A stretch of DNA of 42,605 bases from Mycoplasmopsis agassizii (GCF_002276225.1 NZ_NQNY01000013.1:1-42605), one strand, 5' to 3'; counted from the first letter of the stretch, positions 21,364 to 34,906 are shown. Numbers and translations: made by a program. The notes: generated by a model from the sequence alone, not told the origin.

Positions 21364-21777
21364 TTAGTAATTATTTAAATATTCATTTAGCATTAGTGTT
21401 GCAGCAATTACATCTTTATGCTGTTTTGCTTTGCTTGTACTTAGGTTAGCATTTTTTAAATGAGTCATTGCTTTTTTAGTTGTTAACCTTTCATCAAACA
21501 AAATAATTTCTTGCTTAAAATTTTCTTCTAATAAAATTTTAAAATCTTCAATCATTAAAGTTGTTTGACTTTTAGTACCAGTCATCCTTAAAGGATAACC
21601 TAAAATTATTTTTTGAATTTCATATTCTTGAAAAATTTGCTTTAAGTGATTTATCAAAGCATGAAAATCATTTTCTGAAAACATATAATTTTCTAAGGCA
21701 ATTGCAAACATATTAAAAGGATCGCTAATTGCAATTCCACAACTTTTAATCCCTAAATCTAAAGCAATTATTCTCAT
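21364..21777 (-). CDS. ruvX: RuvX/YqgF-type Holliday junction resolvase
   Basis: The 137-residue protein shows the RNase H-like fold of YqgF: LDLGIKSCGIAISD with the first catalytic Asp, IILGYPLRMTG, and FDERLTTKKA with the second acidic pair. Its roles include pre-16S rRNA 5' processing and possibly Holliday-junction cleavage. The ATG directly abuts the alaS stop (TAA then ATG), implying translational coupling, and the alaS-ruvX order is conserved in Firmicutes. Confidence 0.93.
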   Translation of the reverse strand: MRIIALDLGIKSCGIAISDPFNMFAIALENYMFSENDFHALINHLKQIFQEYEIQKIILGYPLRMTGTKSQTTLMIEDFKILLEENFKQEIILFDERLTTKKAMTHLKNANLSTSKAKQHKDVIAATLMLNEYLNNY

Positions 21778-24400
21778 TTATAAAAGTTCTTCAATCTTTT
21801 CGTAGTTTGGTTTTTCAAGAATAACACCTTGCATCATTCTCTCATTTCCACCACCACGAATTTTTAAATTCTTAGCTAGTTCATTTCAAATTTGTTTAAC
21901 ATCTTTTTCTTCAGAAGTAATTACAAATTTATTTGAATTAGCATTTTTATTCGAAGATAATAAGACAACTGCAGTTTTGTTTTGCTTTCTTAAAGCAGCA
22001 GCTTGATTAGTAATTATTGAATCATCAACATCTAAATTCATAATGAAAAGTTGATCATTTTTAATATAGTTTTTAACGTTGATTTTGTCATCAACTTTTT
22101 TAGAATTATTTTTAATTACAGTTTTTAAAGATTCTTTTAATTCTTCACTATATTTGATTAAGCAATCAATTAATAATTCCAGATCATCTTCTTCAATTTT
22201 TTTGAATTTAAAATGACTTTCATATTCCAAAATATTTTTCTTTAATCTAGCAATTTCTTCTTTGATTTTTTCTAATCTAGATTTATTAAATTTATCAACT
22301 AATTTATGAGTTGTAACAGCAGTTACACGGAAGATTCCTGTACCCTTATTTTCTACAGAAGTGATTTTAAAATTTTCAATTCTTGCTGTGTTTGAAATAT
22401 GGGTTCCACCACATAAATCACTTGTAATATTTTTAAAACTTACAACTCTAACATTTGAAGGATCCATATATTCTGTTTCTTCAATTGTGATGATAACCCC
22501 CATTTTTCGAGCATTTTCAACATCTGTATTAGAATAAGTTCTAGTTACATCTAAGTCAATATAATGTCTAACTAATCTTTCAACTTCAGCGATTTTTTCT
22601 GCAGATGGCTTCTTATTTGCAGGCATATCGAAGGTCAAGCGATTTTCATTATTATTAGAACCAAGTTGCTTGATTTCACTTCCAAAAACTTCTCTAAGTG
22701 CTTTGAATAATAAGTGCGTTGAAGAGTGGTTTCTTTCAAGATTTACACGGTTATTTGGATCAACAAAAGCATCAATACTTTTTGCTTTATTTATCTTCCC
22801 GTTTACATGGTGAACATGGTTACCAAATTTATCTTTGAAGACTTCATAAACTTTAATTTTTCCATCACCTTGTTGGAGATATCCTTGGTCATGTTTTTGA
22901 CCACCACTAGTTGCATAAAAAGGTGTCTTATCTAGCACTAAAAATGCTTCGCCATTTACTTCATCAATTTCATTTTCTTGATTAGCTAAAAATAAAATTT
23001 TGCTTGTTGAATTTAAATTTTCATAACCAATAAATTCACCAATTTTTGATTTTATATCTGCTAATGAATTGACAACGTTTTTCATTGCTAGACCTTTTTT
23101 AGAACGAGATCTTTCAACATGCATTTCACGATATTTTTCAAATTCGCTAATGTCTAAGTGAATATTTTTTTCTCTTAAAATTTCTTGTGTTAATTCAATT
23201 GGATAACCGTATGTTTCAAATAATTTTCAAGCAAATGCAAAATTAATCTGATTGTTAGTTCGCTCTAATTCTTTTTCTAAAATTTTTAATCCTGAATCAA
23301 TTGTTTTTGAAAATAAGATTTCTTCTTCTTCAATAATTTTTGAAACTTTATCAATATCATAATCAAAAATTAAAGCATCATGAATTGCTTGAACTAATTT
23401 ATGTAAGAATGTTTGACTCTTAATTCCTAAGCGAATGCCCATGCGATATGATCTTCTAATTAAACGTCTGATAATGTAACCACGGCCAACATTTGAAGGT
23501 TCAACTCCATCAGCAATTGCATTAACTGACGAGCGCATATGATCAGCAATAACTCTAAAAGCAGTATTAATTTCTTTTTGAATTGGTTCATTATCAAAGT
23601 AATTTTCAATTACATAATTTTTATTACTTAGTTCTTCAATTTTAGCAATTATAGGTAAAAATAAATCTGTGTCATAGTTAGTGGGAGCATCTTGTGATAT
23701 GGAAACTAGTCTTTCAAAACCTGCACCTGTATCAATGTTTTTTGATTTTAAGGGAGTGTAATTATTTTTCCCATCATTATTAAATGTTGAAAAAACTAAG
23801 TTTCAAATTTCAATGTAGCGGTCATTTTCTAAGTCTTCTTTTAGAAGTTTTATACCAACTTTTTCAGGGTCGTATTTTTCACCACGGTCATAAAAAATTT
23901 CGCTATTTGGTCCACAAGGTCCAAGTCCTACATCTCAAAAATTAGTTTTTCTTGACCCTTTGATAATACGATCTTTTTCAATTCCTAAATCTAATCAAAT
24001 TTGGTATGCATCTTCATCTTCTTCAAAAACTGTAAAATATAATTTATCTAAATCAATTTTTAAAGTGTCTAATAAAAATTCTAAAGCTCATTTTTGTGCT
24101 TCCTTTTTAAAGTAATCACCGATTGAAAAATTACCTAACATTTCAAAAAATGTATGGTGTCTTGCAGTTACTCCGACATTTTCAATATCGTTGGTACGAA
24201 TTGATTTTTGTGAATTAACTAATCTTAATGAAGGTGGAATTTTAATCCCTGAAAAATAGTCTTTTAAGGTTGCAACACCTGAATTAATTCATAATAAAGA
24301 AGGATCATTAATTGGTACTAATGATGCTGATGGTAAATAATAGTGATTTTTTTCTTTAAAAAAATCAATTCACATTTGACGTATTTCTTTTGAAGTTAAT

Positions 24401-24408
<8 letters not shown>
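21778..24408 (-). CDS. alaS: Alanine--tRNA ligase
   Basis: The 876-residue enzyme charges tRNA-Ala. The class II catalytic core is visible ([60 protein letters not shown]), then the editing domain with [12 protein letters not shown] and CGGTHI zinc ligands, and a C-terminal domain ending in [11 protein letters not shown]. At least seven TGA codons are read as Trp. The ATG overlaps the 3' end of mnmA by 8 nt. Confidence 0.97.
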
Positions 24409-25575
<1,167 letters not shown>

Positions 25576-25592
25576 AATTATAGGTTTAAATT

Positions 25593-28500
25593 CTATAAGA
25601 ATGAAGTAACATTTAATTGTGCAGTTGCTGTTTCAGTTCCTGAAGTTAGCGTTAAACTAATTGTAACATTAGGTGCAACATCTGAACCTGCATTAGTTTG
25701 TCCTGTAACAGTAACTGTTGCTGCTGTAATTGAACTAATATTTAATAATGCTAAAATTTGCTGGTTAGTATAACTTTTGAATTCTGTGTAACGTGGTGCG
25801 TTAGTTGTGTTATATCAAGTAGTTGAACTTGAATTAATTTGACCTTGCAAGGCTGCAATTTGACTTTTTGCACTTTCTAATGAAGCTAGTGAACTTTCTT
25901 GCTCAGTTGTAAATCCAGTGACATCAATTGTTTTGTAAACGAAAGCACTTGGATTTGAACGAATAGCAATTTTAATTTGTAAACGAACTGCTTTACCACC
26001 TTGTTGTGAAGTAGGTGCCATTTCTGCAGTATAACCTTCAACGTTATTGAACATTAAAGTGTATTCTAAACTAGCTTGTCCATTTGAAATGGTGAAATCT
26101 GCTGCATTAACTGCTGTAGGGTTTTTAGTTCTTGAAGCATCATTTAAAGTAACTGTTGGCACGATTGCATTATTAGCTGTAATTTGGTCTAGTGTTTTTA
26201 AACCAGTAATTACATGTGTGAATTCTTTTGATTCAACATTATTTCACTTAATTTTGTAAACAATTGTTTTAGTTCCTTGGTTTGCGTTTTCGCTTGTTCG
26301 TACTAAAACTAATGAATAAGTTGTTGTGTTTGTGCCACCGTTTTGATCATAAGTAATTGCTTGTCCGTCGATTGTAACTGATGTAATTCAGTTTTGAACA
26401 ACTGAAGGAGTGAAGGCAATATCTTTAGGTTCGGTAGTTTCTTCACGACCTTTTCCTTCTTTTCAAACAACTGTTGCGGCATTAATTTTTTCTAAATTAG
26501 TTGTGATAAATCCTGAAACAGTAACTGTTTTTGTAGATTGCTGAGTAAGACCATTATATGAAAGTGTGTAAGTAAAACTTACAGTTCCATTAGTGTCATT
26601 TGCAGTAATGCTTGTAGCATTTACTGTAATTGCATCAATATTATTAGTATTTGTTTGAGCTGCAGTAAAGGCTGTTCCTGCTATTGTAACTCTTTCTAAT
26701 AAAGAAGAAACGTTTAAAACGGTTACATCTGAAGCTTTTAAAGTAGTGTTATCAGTTTTAAATAAAGCTGTTGCTTCATTTAAATTATTTTGTGCATCAG
26801 TTTTAAATCCTGAGACTCTAAAGTTGATTAATTTTGCTTCAATTTTGTTGTATAAAATTCTTAATTGTAAGTTAAGTTCACCAGTTACGTTGAAGGTTTC
26901 AGTGATTGAAACAATTTCAACTGTAACAACTTTTGGAGTTTCATTTTCAGTTGTGGCAGTCAATTTATCTAATTGAGCCTGCACATTTGCATTTAAACTA
27001 AATTGGCTTAAAGTTGCATTTGAAGGTAAAACTGATTGCTTTTGATCACCAGTTGCTGTTGTACTGAATTTAAAGTCAACAGCATTAGCATCACTTGCAA
27101 AAATTTGCTCTGTTTGAGCAATTGCTTCTGCTCTAATTGTTTGTTGATTTCTAAATCCGTTAGTATCAATATTAGCAGTTCTAGTTTCATTACCTTTAAC
27201 TACTTTAATAACAACACGTAATTGTCCATCGTTAATTTGCTTTTGAGTTGGGGTAGTAATTGACTCAATTGTTACGGTTGCACCCTTAGTATTTAGAGCA
27301 TCTGGAAGAGCAATTTGATTAACATCTGTAATTGCTGTTGGTATTACCTGAGAAAGGTTAGTAATTTGTGAAGTTTTGTTACTATCTGTATAAAAACGTA
27401 AGCGATTTCCCTGAATAGTACCGATTAACTCATTAATAGTTCTAATATCATTTGCAGTTGTAGTTGTAAATCCTGTTAAGGTTGTGTCATAACTATAAAT
27501 ACTTTTATCATTTGTCGCATCACTGTTATAAGCATCTAAGTCTGCTTGGTTTAAAAATACCTTAATATTTGCTCCTAATGAACCTGAATCATTAGTTGCT
27601 TGAGAAGCACTTTTTGGTGTTAATGAATATCTTAATGAAGGTCATAAACTAGTGATTCTTAAAGTTATTTGCTGATTAGGTAAATTAAAATATGTTAGTA
27701 ATTTACTTGTATCGATAACACCATTAAAACCTGATTCGCTAGGGTTTGAAACACCGTTAGCAACAAAATCAGTTGTCAATAATTGATTCAAAGGTTGAGC
27801 AATTACTGGCTTAATTGTTAGTGAAGGTGTATCTGCTTTTAAAGCGTTAATTAAAGTTTGGTTATTAGCTAGTTTGGTTAGGTAATCAAAGTAACTAGTT
27901 TGGTACTTTTTATTAGGAGCAGCAGTTGTTGCAGCGTTAAGTGAAACAGACATTTGCACTAATATTTGACCTTCTCCAGGGTTTGCTTGCCCTTGATTTA
28001 CAAATAATTGGTTTTCCTGGATTAAATTTTGATATTGTTCACTACGACCAATTTTTTTCATAAAACGTTCTTGAATAACTGGATCAAGATCAAAATTTAC
28101 TCAGTTAGCACGGTCAAAAATAATGTTTTCTTCATGGTTAGAACCTGAAACTACACTTGGAATTGTACCTTTTAAACGAGTTTGTAATTGCTCTCCAACA
28201 TAACCAATTGTAAAGTTTAATTCTTTTGCTAATCAAGCGTTACGTTGCTCTTGAGTAAGCACTGTTCCGTTAGGATTGCGTACTCCTTCTAAGTCTGCAA
28301 CTGTGATTAAACGGTTAGCATTTGAAGGCTTAACTGTACCTTCAAAAGGATAACTTTGAGTGATCAATTGTGCTCTTGTAATGGCACTTGCTAAAGCCGT
28401 ATCACGGCTACGAATATTGTCATTATTAATTCTAATATTTGGATAATCTAAACGTGAATTTGCTTCTAATGCAGCAAAATGTTTGTTAACAATTTGATCA

Positions 28501-29357
28501 GCGATAAATTGATCTGCTGTTGAAATTGTTAAATTTAATGAAAAATCACGTGAAAATGCAGGAGCAACTGATGTTGCTTCTGTTGAACCACGGAAATTTA
28601 ATTGGATAAATCCTGTTGAATCATCAGCGTTAGAAAAGCCTAAAAATTCAAATTTCATAACAATGTCATTGAAGTTTGGATTACTTTTTAGACTTGCAAT
28701 CTTAGTTGTATCGATTTTTGGTTCAAAAGTTTTAGTTACTGATGAATTTGGTATTGTATGAACTGAAACAATTGAAGGAACATTTCTAAAAAATGTTCTA
28801 AGTGATATTTCAGTTGATGAAGATGCTTGGAAGTTATCAAACTCTAGAAAGTTCACGTTGTGAATATTATTGGCAGCGGTTTGAATTGCTTGAATGTAAG
28901 CAATTATTTTATCACGCTCTGTTCGTTGGCCAATTGAAATAAAACTAATTCCTTCTAAATCAACAGTAGTTTGATAAACACGTGGCTCTAAAGTGGGTTG
29001 ATTAACACCTGAAACTGAAACTGTAACATTGATTGAAGTAGTATTATTTTCAGCGATCGCAATTACTTTATAAGCTAAATTGGTGTTTTTATTATCAATA
29101 ACTAAATCATCAATTGTGACAGTTGTTAAAGTAATTTCACCGTTTCTTGCTCTTTCTTTAGTTCCATCATTTAAAGTTGGTTTTAAATCAGGTGAAGATG
29201 CAATTTGATTCTTCACTTCTTCTAAACTAGCAACAGCACTAATTGGAGAATTATTATTACCAATTACAACTGCTCCAATTGCAAAAGCACCAACTACTGC
29301 AACAGCACCAAGTGAAGCACCTAAACCAATTAAAGTCCTTTTGAATCTTTTATCCAT
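25593..29357 (-). CDS. Large modular surface protein (lipoprotein-17-like repeats)
   Basis: The 1254-residue protein starts with a basic segment and one long hydrophobic helix (about 8-34) without a lipobox Cys, so it is either anchored by an uncleaved signal or secreted. The rest is a row of modules of roughly 100-150 residues, probably beta-rich, each closing on a (V/I)xGF-like motif (DLEGISF, LTGFTT, DTNGFRNQ, RVSGFKTD, TVSGFITT, DVTGFTTEQ). This agrees with the repeat domain of Mollicutes variable surface proteins (pfam04200-like, inferred). Thr, Asn and Ala are frequent. Several TGA codons encode Trp. The ATG follows AAAGGA. It stands alone between two terminators. Adhesion or immune interaction is possible but not shown. 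Confidence 0.82.
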
Positions 29358-29460
29358 ATATTTCCTTTACTGTTAAAAAATTTTCTCTTTTTTAAATTTT
29401 ATAACATGAGTTGAATTTCTATCTTTTTTTACTAAAAAAACTATTTTTAATAAAAAATAG

Positions 29461-29480
29461 AAAAAACCGCTTACAGCGGT
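29461..29480 (-). terminator. Terminator after rplT
   Basis: ACCGC / GCGGT with a 5-nt loop, followed on the minus strand by TTTTTT, lies 10 bases past the rplT stop. Confidence 0.85.
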
Positions 29481-29490
29481 AAAATTTGCT

Positions 29491-29838
29491 TTAAGCTTTC
29501 TTTGCTAAATCAACTAATTTATCAAAGATTTTTGGTTCACGAATTGCTAATTCTGCAAGCATTTTACGATTAATTTCGACATTTGCTTTTTTAAGACCTG
29601 CAATAAAACGTGAGTAAGTCATACCTTGTGCACGAGTTGCTGCATTAATACGAGCAATTCATAGTTTTCTAAAATTTCTTTTAACTTGTTTACGATCACG
29701 GAAAGCGTATGTTCATGATTTAACAACTGCCTGTTTAGCAACTTTAAATCCGATTGATTTATGTCCGAAATATCCTTTTGCAAGTTTTAATCATTTTTTA
29801 CGACGTTGTCTTGTTATTGGACCTGTTTTAACTCTCAT
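29491..29838 (-). CDS. rplT: 50S ribosomal protein L20
   Basis: The 115-residue protein begins [20 protein letters not shown], where a TGA encodes the W, followed by [17 protein letters not shown] and the conserved [20 protein letters not shown] core. L20 is an early 23S rRNA-binding assembly protein and in low-GC bacteria represses the infC-rpmI-rplT operon through its leader. It is the last gene of that operon here. Because of internal TGA codons it is missed in a standard-code scan. Confidence 0.97.
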
Positions 29839-29850
29839 TTAATACACCTC

Positions 29851-30039
29851 TTATAACATATCTTTCAATCTTTTGTAATCGCTAGCATGCATCATTCCAC
29901 CTTTACGTGATTGACGTTTTTGCTTTGTTGATTTATTTTGAGCTAAATGTGAACGATATGCACCACCACGTTTAACTTTTCCTGAAGCAGTAATTTTGAT
30001 ACGCTTTTTTAAGCCACTTTTTGTTTTTAACTTAGGCAT
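29851..30039 (-). CDS. rpmI: 50S ribosomal protein L35
   Basis: The 62-residue basic protein [20 protein letters not shown]... is typical of L35. Its ATG overlaps the last base of the infC stop, giving the classic coupled infC-rpmI-rplT order. Confidence 0.97.
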   Translation of the reverse strand: MPKLKTKSGLKKRIKITASGKVKRGGAYRSHLAQNKSTKQKRQSRKGGMMHASDYKRLKDML

Positions 30040-30692
30040 TAGTTCTCCTGTTCATCTTCTTCATCATTTGTTTGAAGGTTTTCATTAGAATCTTTTGTTT
30101 TAACTGCGTTTTCATTATTTTTTAAATATTTAGCAATTTTCTTTTTATCTGGATGAATCACCATATCTAGGAAGCGACCAGCATTAAGGGCCGCTTCTTT
30201 ATCAATCTTAGCAACATCTTCAACAAGCGCAAAAAAGCGTTTTAAAGTATCATGACCAATATCTTGGCGAGATAATTCACGACCTCTGAACTTTAAAGAT
30301 AATTTAACTCTATCACCTTCAAGTAAGAATTCTCTTGCTTTTCTAGCTTTGATTGCTAAATCATTTTCATCGATTAATGGTGTTAATCGAATTTGATGAT
30401 TTTTAACAACTGTTTGTTTTTCTTTAAGCTCTTTTTCACGGCGCTTTTTATCATATTTAAATTTACCATAATCTAAAATTCTGACTACAGGTTTTGGTTG
30501 GGTAGTGATTAGAACTAAATCTTTGCGTTCTTCACGAGCAAGTTCTAGTGCTTTATCACGCTCATAAACCCCTAGTTTTTCTCCATCTGATGAGATTAAA
30601 AAAACCTTGTTAAAGGGAATATCCTTATTTAAATACGCCTCTTTTTGAGGACCACGATTTTTTTTGATGTTGCTATTGTTGTTTTGACTCAT
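30039..30692 (-). CDS. infC: Translation initiation factor IF-3
   Basis: The 217-residue IF-3 monitors start-codon choice on the 30S subunit. The N-domain signature is [22 protein letters not shown]; the linker and C-domain include [33 protein letters not shown] and [18 protein letters not shown]. It has an acidic C-terminal tail (NDEEDEQEN) beyond the usual end. The start used is ATG, not the AUU/AUC common for infC. Its best Shine-Dalgarno site (GGAG, 30723-30726) is 30 nt away with a 7-bp hairpin between, recalling the lipoprotein A and B starts. Confidence 0.96.
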   Translation of the reverse strand: MSQNNNSNIKKNRGPQKEAYLNKDIPFNKVFLISSDGEKLGVYERDKALELAREERKDLVLITTQPKPVVRILDYGKFKYDKKRREKELKEKQTVVKNHQIRLTPLIDENDLAIKARKAREFLLEGDRVKLSLKFRGRELSRQDIGHDTLKRFFALVEDVAKIDKEAALNAGRFLDMVIHPDKKKIAKYLKNNENAVKTKDSNENLQTNDEEDEQEN

Positions 30693-30887
30693 AGATTAAG
30701 ACTTGAAAAAGTCTTGTATTTTCTCCGTTTCGATAAAAAATAAAAGTGGCAATACTTAATATCACCACTTTGCTTGCAAACTATAATAAAAATTTAAAAA
30801 ATTTAAATTGTAGCGCAGACCCATGAACTCTAGTTCATCAGGTGAGAAGTGATTCTACTTTCTGCAATTTAATGCTTTTCAATAATA
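30693..30887 (-). promoter_or_regulatory. infC operon leader with attenuator (L20-leader-like)
   Basis: On the minus strand TTACAA, 16 nt, TATTAT (30887-30882) forms a promoter. The leader then folds: GCAGA pairs with TCTGC around an inner TGAACTAGAGTTCA palindrome, and AAAGTGG / CCACTTT (30743-30771) followed by TATTTTTT makes an intrinsic terminator well before infC. Operons of this type are repressed by L20 through such leaders in low-GC bacteria, so the role is inferred from position and structure. A 7-bp hairpin (AAGACTT/AAGTCTT, 30698-30715) lies between the GGAG and the infC ATG. Confidence 0.6.
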
Positions 30888-30933
30888 GCACAATAAATTA
30901 AAATTGTAAGTTTTTATATTGTCTTTTTTAGGG

Positions 30934-31764
30934 CTATTTTTTCAGATTATGTAAGGCTGCAATTAAGATATTTTCAAACAACATTGCAACAGTAACTGGG
31001 CCTATACTACCAAGGGCAGGAGCTAGAAATTTGGCTTTTGATGAAACACTTTCTTCATCAATGTCTCCATAAATTTTGTTATCAATTTTGCTAAAACCAA
31101 CATCAATTAAAATAGCATCTTTTTTTACATTATGAGCTTTGATTAAACCTGGAACACCAGTTGCAACAATTAGTAAATCATGCGTTTCACTATTTGCTAA
31201 GGTAGTTTCAATATCATATGTTTTTAAGTTGTTATTTAATCTTGAAATGATTATTTTAAGTGGATAACCAATTAGCCTGCTTTGTCCAATAATCCCAACT
31301 GATTGATTAACATAATCTAATTTATGATGATCCATAAATTTGATCACTGCCATTGCAGTTGCTGGTTTTAAATAAAATTCTTGATGATTGTTTAGTAAAT
31401 ATTTTTGGCTTAAAGTTGATAAGCCATCAACATCCTTTTTATAATCAACTGCATCTAAAATTTTTTCTGTATTAAATTTATTAGGTAATGGTAATTGAAC
31501 AATTATACTGTCAGAAGTCTTGTTTAAATTCTGAATATCATTAATAATTAATTCTTCATCATGTTTTTCAGAATAACGTATTAATTCAGCATCAACACCT
31601 ACTTCTTTTGCAAACATCATTTTGTAATTTATGTATGTAATTGATGCAGGATTATCTCCAATTAAAATTATTTTTAAAGTAGCCTTTTTATTTAATTTTG
31701 AAAACTCTATTTTTAAATTTTCTTTTATATTTAGAGCTAAATCTTTTCCAAATAATTTATCCAT
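30934..31764 (-). CDS. folD: Bifunctional methylenetetrahydrofolate dehydrogenase/cyclohydrolase
   Basis: The 276-residue FolD interconverts 5,10-methylene- and 10-formyl-tetrahydrofolate. The substrate and catalytic block SITYINYKMMFAKEVG keeps the Tyr and Lys; VQLPLP and YKKDVDGL follow; the NADP-binding loop is GIIGQSRLIGYPL (usually GRS). The C-terminal signature PxPGGVGPxT is here PALGSIGPVT, an unusual change at normally invariant glycines. The ATG overlaps the valS stop by 8 nt, so the two are translationally coupled. Confidence 0.9.
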   Translation of the reverse strand: MDKLFGKDLALNIKENLKIEFSKLNKKATLKIILIGDNPASITYINYKMMFAKEVGVDAELIRYSEKHDEELIINDIQNLNKTSDSIIVQLPLPNKFNTEKILDAVDYKKDVDGLSTLSQKYLLNNHQEFYLKPATAMAVIKFMDHHKLDYVNQSVGIIGQSRLIGYPLKIIISRLNNNLKTYDIETTLANSETHDLLIVATGVPGLIKAHNVKKDAILIDVGFSKIDNKIYGDIDEESVSSKAKFLAPALGSIGPVTVAMLFENILIAALHNLKK

Positions 31765-34231
31765 TAATTAATTTTTCCAATTGTGTTTTATATAACTCTA
31801 ATTTGTCTTTTTCTTCTTGAATTTTTTCTGGTTTTGCTTTATCTAAAAAACCTTTATTTGAAAGAATTCTGTTAGCTCTTTCAATTTCAGAATTTAAGAA
31901 ATTAATTTGTTTTTGTTTTTCATCAGACAATTTCTTTTTAATACTTTCATCTAATTTAATGTATAAATCATAGTTTTTGAAAAACACCTTTTCATCCCTA
32001 TTTTCCGATGTTTTAGCACTACATAATTTATTAATTACCTCAAAATCTTCTGAACTAAAATTCGAAGAAATTAAGTCATAATAAATAATTTCATCTTTAG
32101 TTAAATTTAGATCAACTCTTTTATTTCTTAAAATTTTAACTAATTCAATAATGTCATCAACATTTGTTTTGGATGCTTTATATGTTTTATTAATAGAGTG
32201 ATTTAATAATTCATCATTATAAATATTTTCAAAAAGATAATCAGTTAAAAAAGGTAAAAATGGATGAATTAAAATTAATAAATCTTTTAATAATTTAAAC
32301 TGAAAATTAGCATTAGGATTTAATTTTGTTAACTCTAAATAATTAGAAGATAAGTCTTCCATTATAAATTGATAAACGACTTTTCCTATTAATGTGAATT
32401 CATATTTTTTAATATATTTCTCGATGTCTTTTACTAACTTAGAAAATTTATTACTAATTCATAAATCAAACTTATTTTGTTTTTTTACAGTGTCATCTTT
32501 TTCATAATTTAATTTAATTAAACGTGCCACATTTCAAATTTTATTTTGAAAATTTCATGCTGCAGAAATCTTTTCAAAATTAACTGATAAGTCTTGCCCT
32601 GCAGTTGTATTTGTGATTAAAAATCATCTTAATGAATCAGAACCATATTTATCAATTACATCAATTGGGTCAATACCATTACCAAGTGATTTTGACATTT
32701 TTCGATTTTGTTCATCACGAACTATGCCGTGGTAAAAAACATCTTTGAAGGGTTTTTTATTTGTAAATTGTATTCCCATAAAATACATTCTTGTAACTCA
32801 AAAAAATAAAATATCATAGCCAGTTACTAATAAATCAGTTGGATAATATCTTTCAAGCATTTTAATTTCTTGAGGTCAAGATAGAAATGAAAATGGAGAT
32901 AAAGCTGATGAAAATCAAGTATCTAAAACATCTTCATCTCGAGTTCAATTTTCACCAGGAGATTCAACTTGAACTTTCACTTCATCCTCTTTATATCAAG
33001 CAGGAATTTGATGTCCTCATCAAATCTGACGGCTAATTGCTCAATCGTTTACATTATTCAATCATTGCTTTAAAACATTTTTAAAACGAGTTGGGAAACT
33101 TTTAACTGCATCAGTAGTTTCAAGGTGTTTCAAAACATTTTCAGCAAGTGGTTTCATCTTTACAAATCATTGCTTTTTAACTAAAATTTCAATTAATGAA
33201 TTACTTCGGTCACTATAAGATAAAGCAGAAACTGTTTTTTCTTCTTTAACTAATAAGTTATTTTCTCTCAAATAATCTGCAACTTTTACTCTTGCCTCTA
33301 AACGATCTAAACCTTGAAAATCACCTGCATTTTGATTCATTAATCCATCATCATTAATACATTCAAGGATTTCTAAATTATGTTTTTTAATAATATCAAT
33401 ATCATCAGTTGCATGTGCTGAAACTTTCATCACACCTGAACCAAATTTAATATCAACAAAATCATCAGCGATGATTGGAATTAATTTTTTAGATATAGGA
33501 TGAACTACAAACTTACCTAAATAATATTGATAACGTTTATCTTGCGAATTAACTGCCAAAGCAACATCGCTAAAAAGTGTCTCTGTTCTTACTGTCGCAA
33601 CTGTTAAAAATTGGTCACTATCTTGCAAGAAATATTTAATGTAATACATGGTTTGCTCAGCATTTTTACTAACTATTTCCATATTTGAAAGTGTTGTTTT
33701 TTGTTGCACGTCTCAATTAATTGCTCGATAATCTCGATAAATTAAACCTTGCTCATAAAGCGAAATAAAAACCTTATTAACTGCTTCATTTGCTTTATTA
33801 TCAAGGGTAAAACGCTCATTTTCATAATCTAAAGCAAGCCCTAGTTTGGCTCATTGCTTATGAATATTATTTGCATATAAGTGTTTTCATTCTCATGTTT
33901 TTTCTAAAAAAGCTTCTCTACCTAGATCATAGCGAGTCTTATTACTTTTAGCAAGTTCTTGCTCAACTCTTACTTGTGTTGCAATTCCTGCATGATCAGT
34001 TGCTGCTACTCAGAAAACATCATGATCAGTTAATTTTTTATAACGAATCACAGTATCTTGAATGTAGTTATTTAAAGCATGACCAATATGTAAATTACCA
34101 GTAACATTAGGTGGAGGTAAAATAATTGAATAAGGTTTTTTTCTCAAATCATGATTTGAGAAAAAACGTTTATCTACTCATTTTTGATTTCTATTTGCTT
34201 CAACTAGTGCATGATTAAATTTTGTTTCCAT
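31757..34231 (-). CDS. valS: Valine--tRNA ligase
   Basis: The 824-residue class I synthetase has [15 protein letters not shown] near residue 45, the editing-domain stretch with [13 protein letters not shown] and [30 protein letters not shown], and [13 protein letters not shown] around 510. It ends in a coiled-coil arm rich in Lys and Glu. Many TGA codons are read as Trp, which breaks the gene into fragments under the standard code. The ATG follows AAGGAG. It follows nusG after a terminator and overlaps folD. Confidence 0.97.
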
Positions 34232-34266
34232 AAGCAACACTCCTTGTTTATGTTTTCTATTTTAAT

Positions 34267-34297
34267 AAAAAGACCTTTACTTTTGTAAAAGTCTTTT
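34267..34297 (-). terminator. Terminator after nusG
   Basis: AAAAGAC and GTCTTTT arms around TTAC/GTAA form a hairpin right after the nusG stop, with T-rich flanks, separating the rpmG-secE-nusG run from valS. Confidence 0.75.
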
Positions 34298-34300
34298 GTT

Positions 34301-34903
34301 TTATTTTTTCATTTTCTCGATATGATCTCATGAAATTTCAGTAACTATTTTACGACCTAATGATTCATAATCAATGGTTACGTATTTCATTTTCTCATTA
34401 ACTTGCTTTACTTTGTAATAAATTTCTTGTTCTTCATTAACTAAAGGACCAGCAATAATTTTAACTAGATCACCTTCTAAAAATGGCGCTTGATTAATAC
34501 GCTCTTCAAATGCTTTTTGGTGTTTGATTTCACTATCTAAAAGACGGCGAAATTCACGCTTACTAATTGGTGTTGGTTTAACCCCATCACCATGAGATCC
34601 AACTATCCCTGTAACGTATTCCGTATTACGGGTTAAGTATCAGGTGTCATCAGTCATTAGCATGTTGATAAAGACATATCCTTTATAAAGGTTTATATAT
34701 TTGACAACATAGTTTTCACCACGTTGTTTTTTTTCTAACTCAGTTTTACTAATTTTTGGTTCTTTAAAAATTTTAAAATCCCGGAAAAACTCTCCCATTT
34801 TTGTGGCATTGATTTTATTTTTTAAAGACTCAATGACTTGCTCTTCCTTGTTAGGTACAACCACAACTGTATATCAAGCATATCTTTCACTATTGTTACT
34901 CAT
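34301..34903 (-). CDS. nusG: Transcription termination/antitermination factor NusG
   Basis: The 200-residue protein has the NGN domain (WYTVVVVPNKEEQVIESLKN, LYKGYVFINMLMTDDTWYLTRNTEYVTGIVG) and a C-terminal KOW domain (FLEGDLVKIIAGPL). The W in RYAWYTVVV and others are TGA codons. It binds RNA polymerase beta' and couples transcription to translation. It follows secE by 3 nt in the conserved secE-nusG pair. Confidence 0.96.
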
Positions 34904-34906
34904 AAA

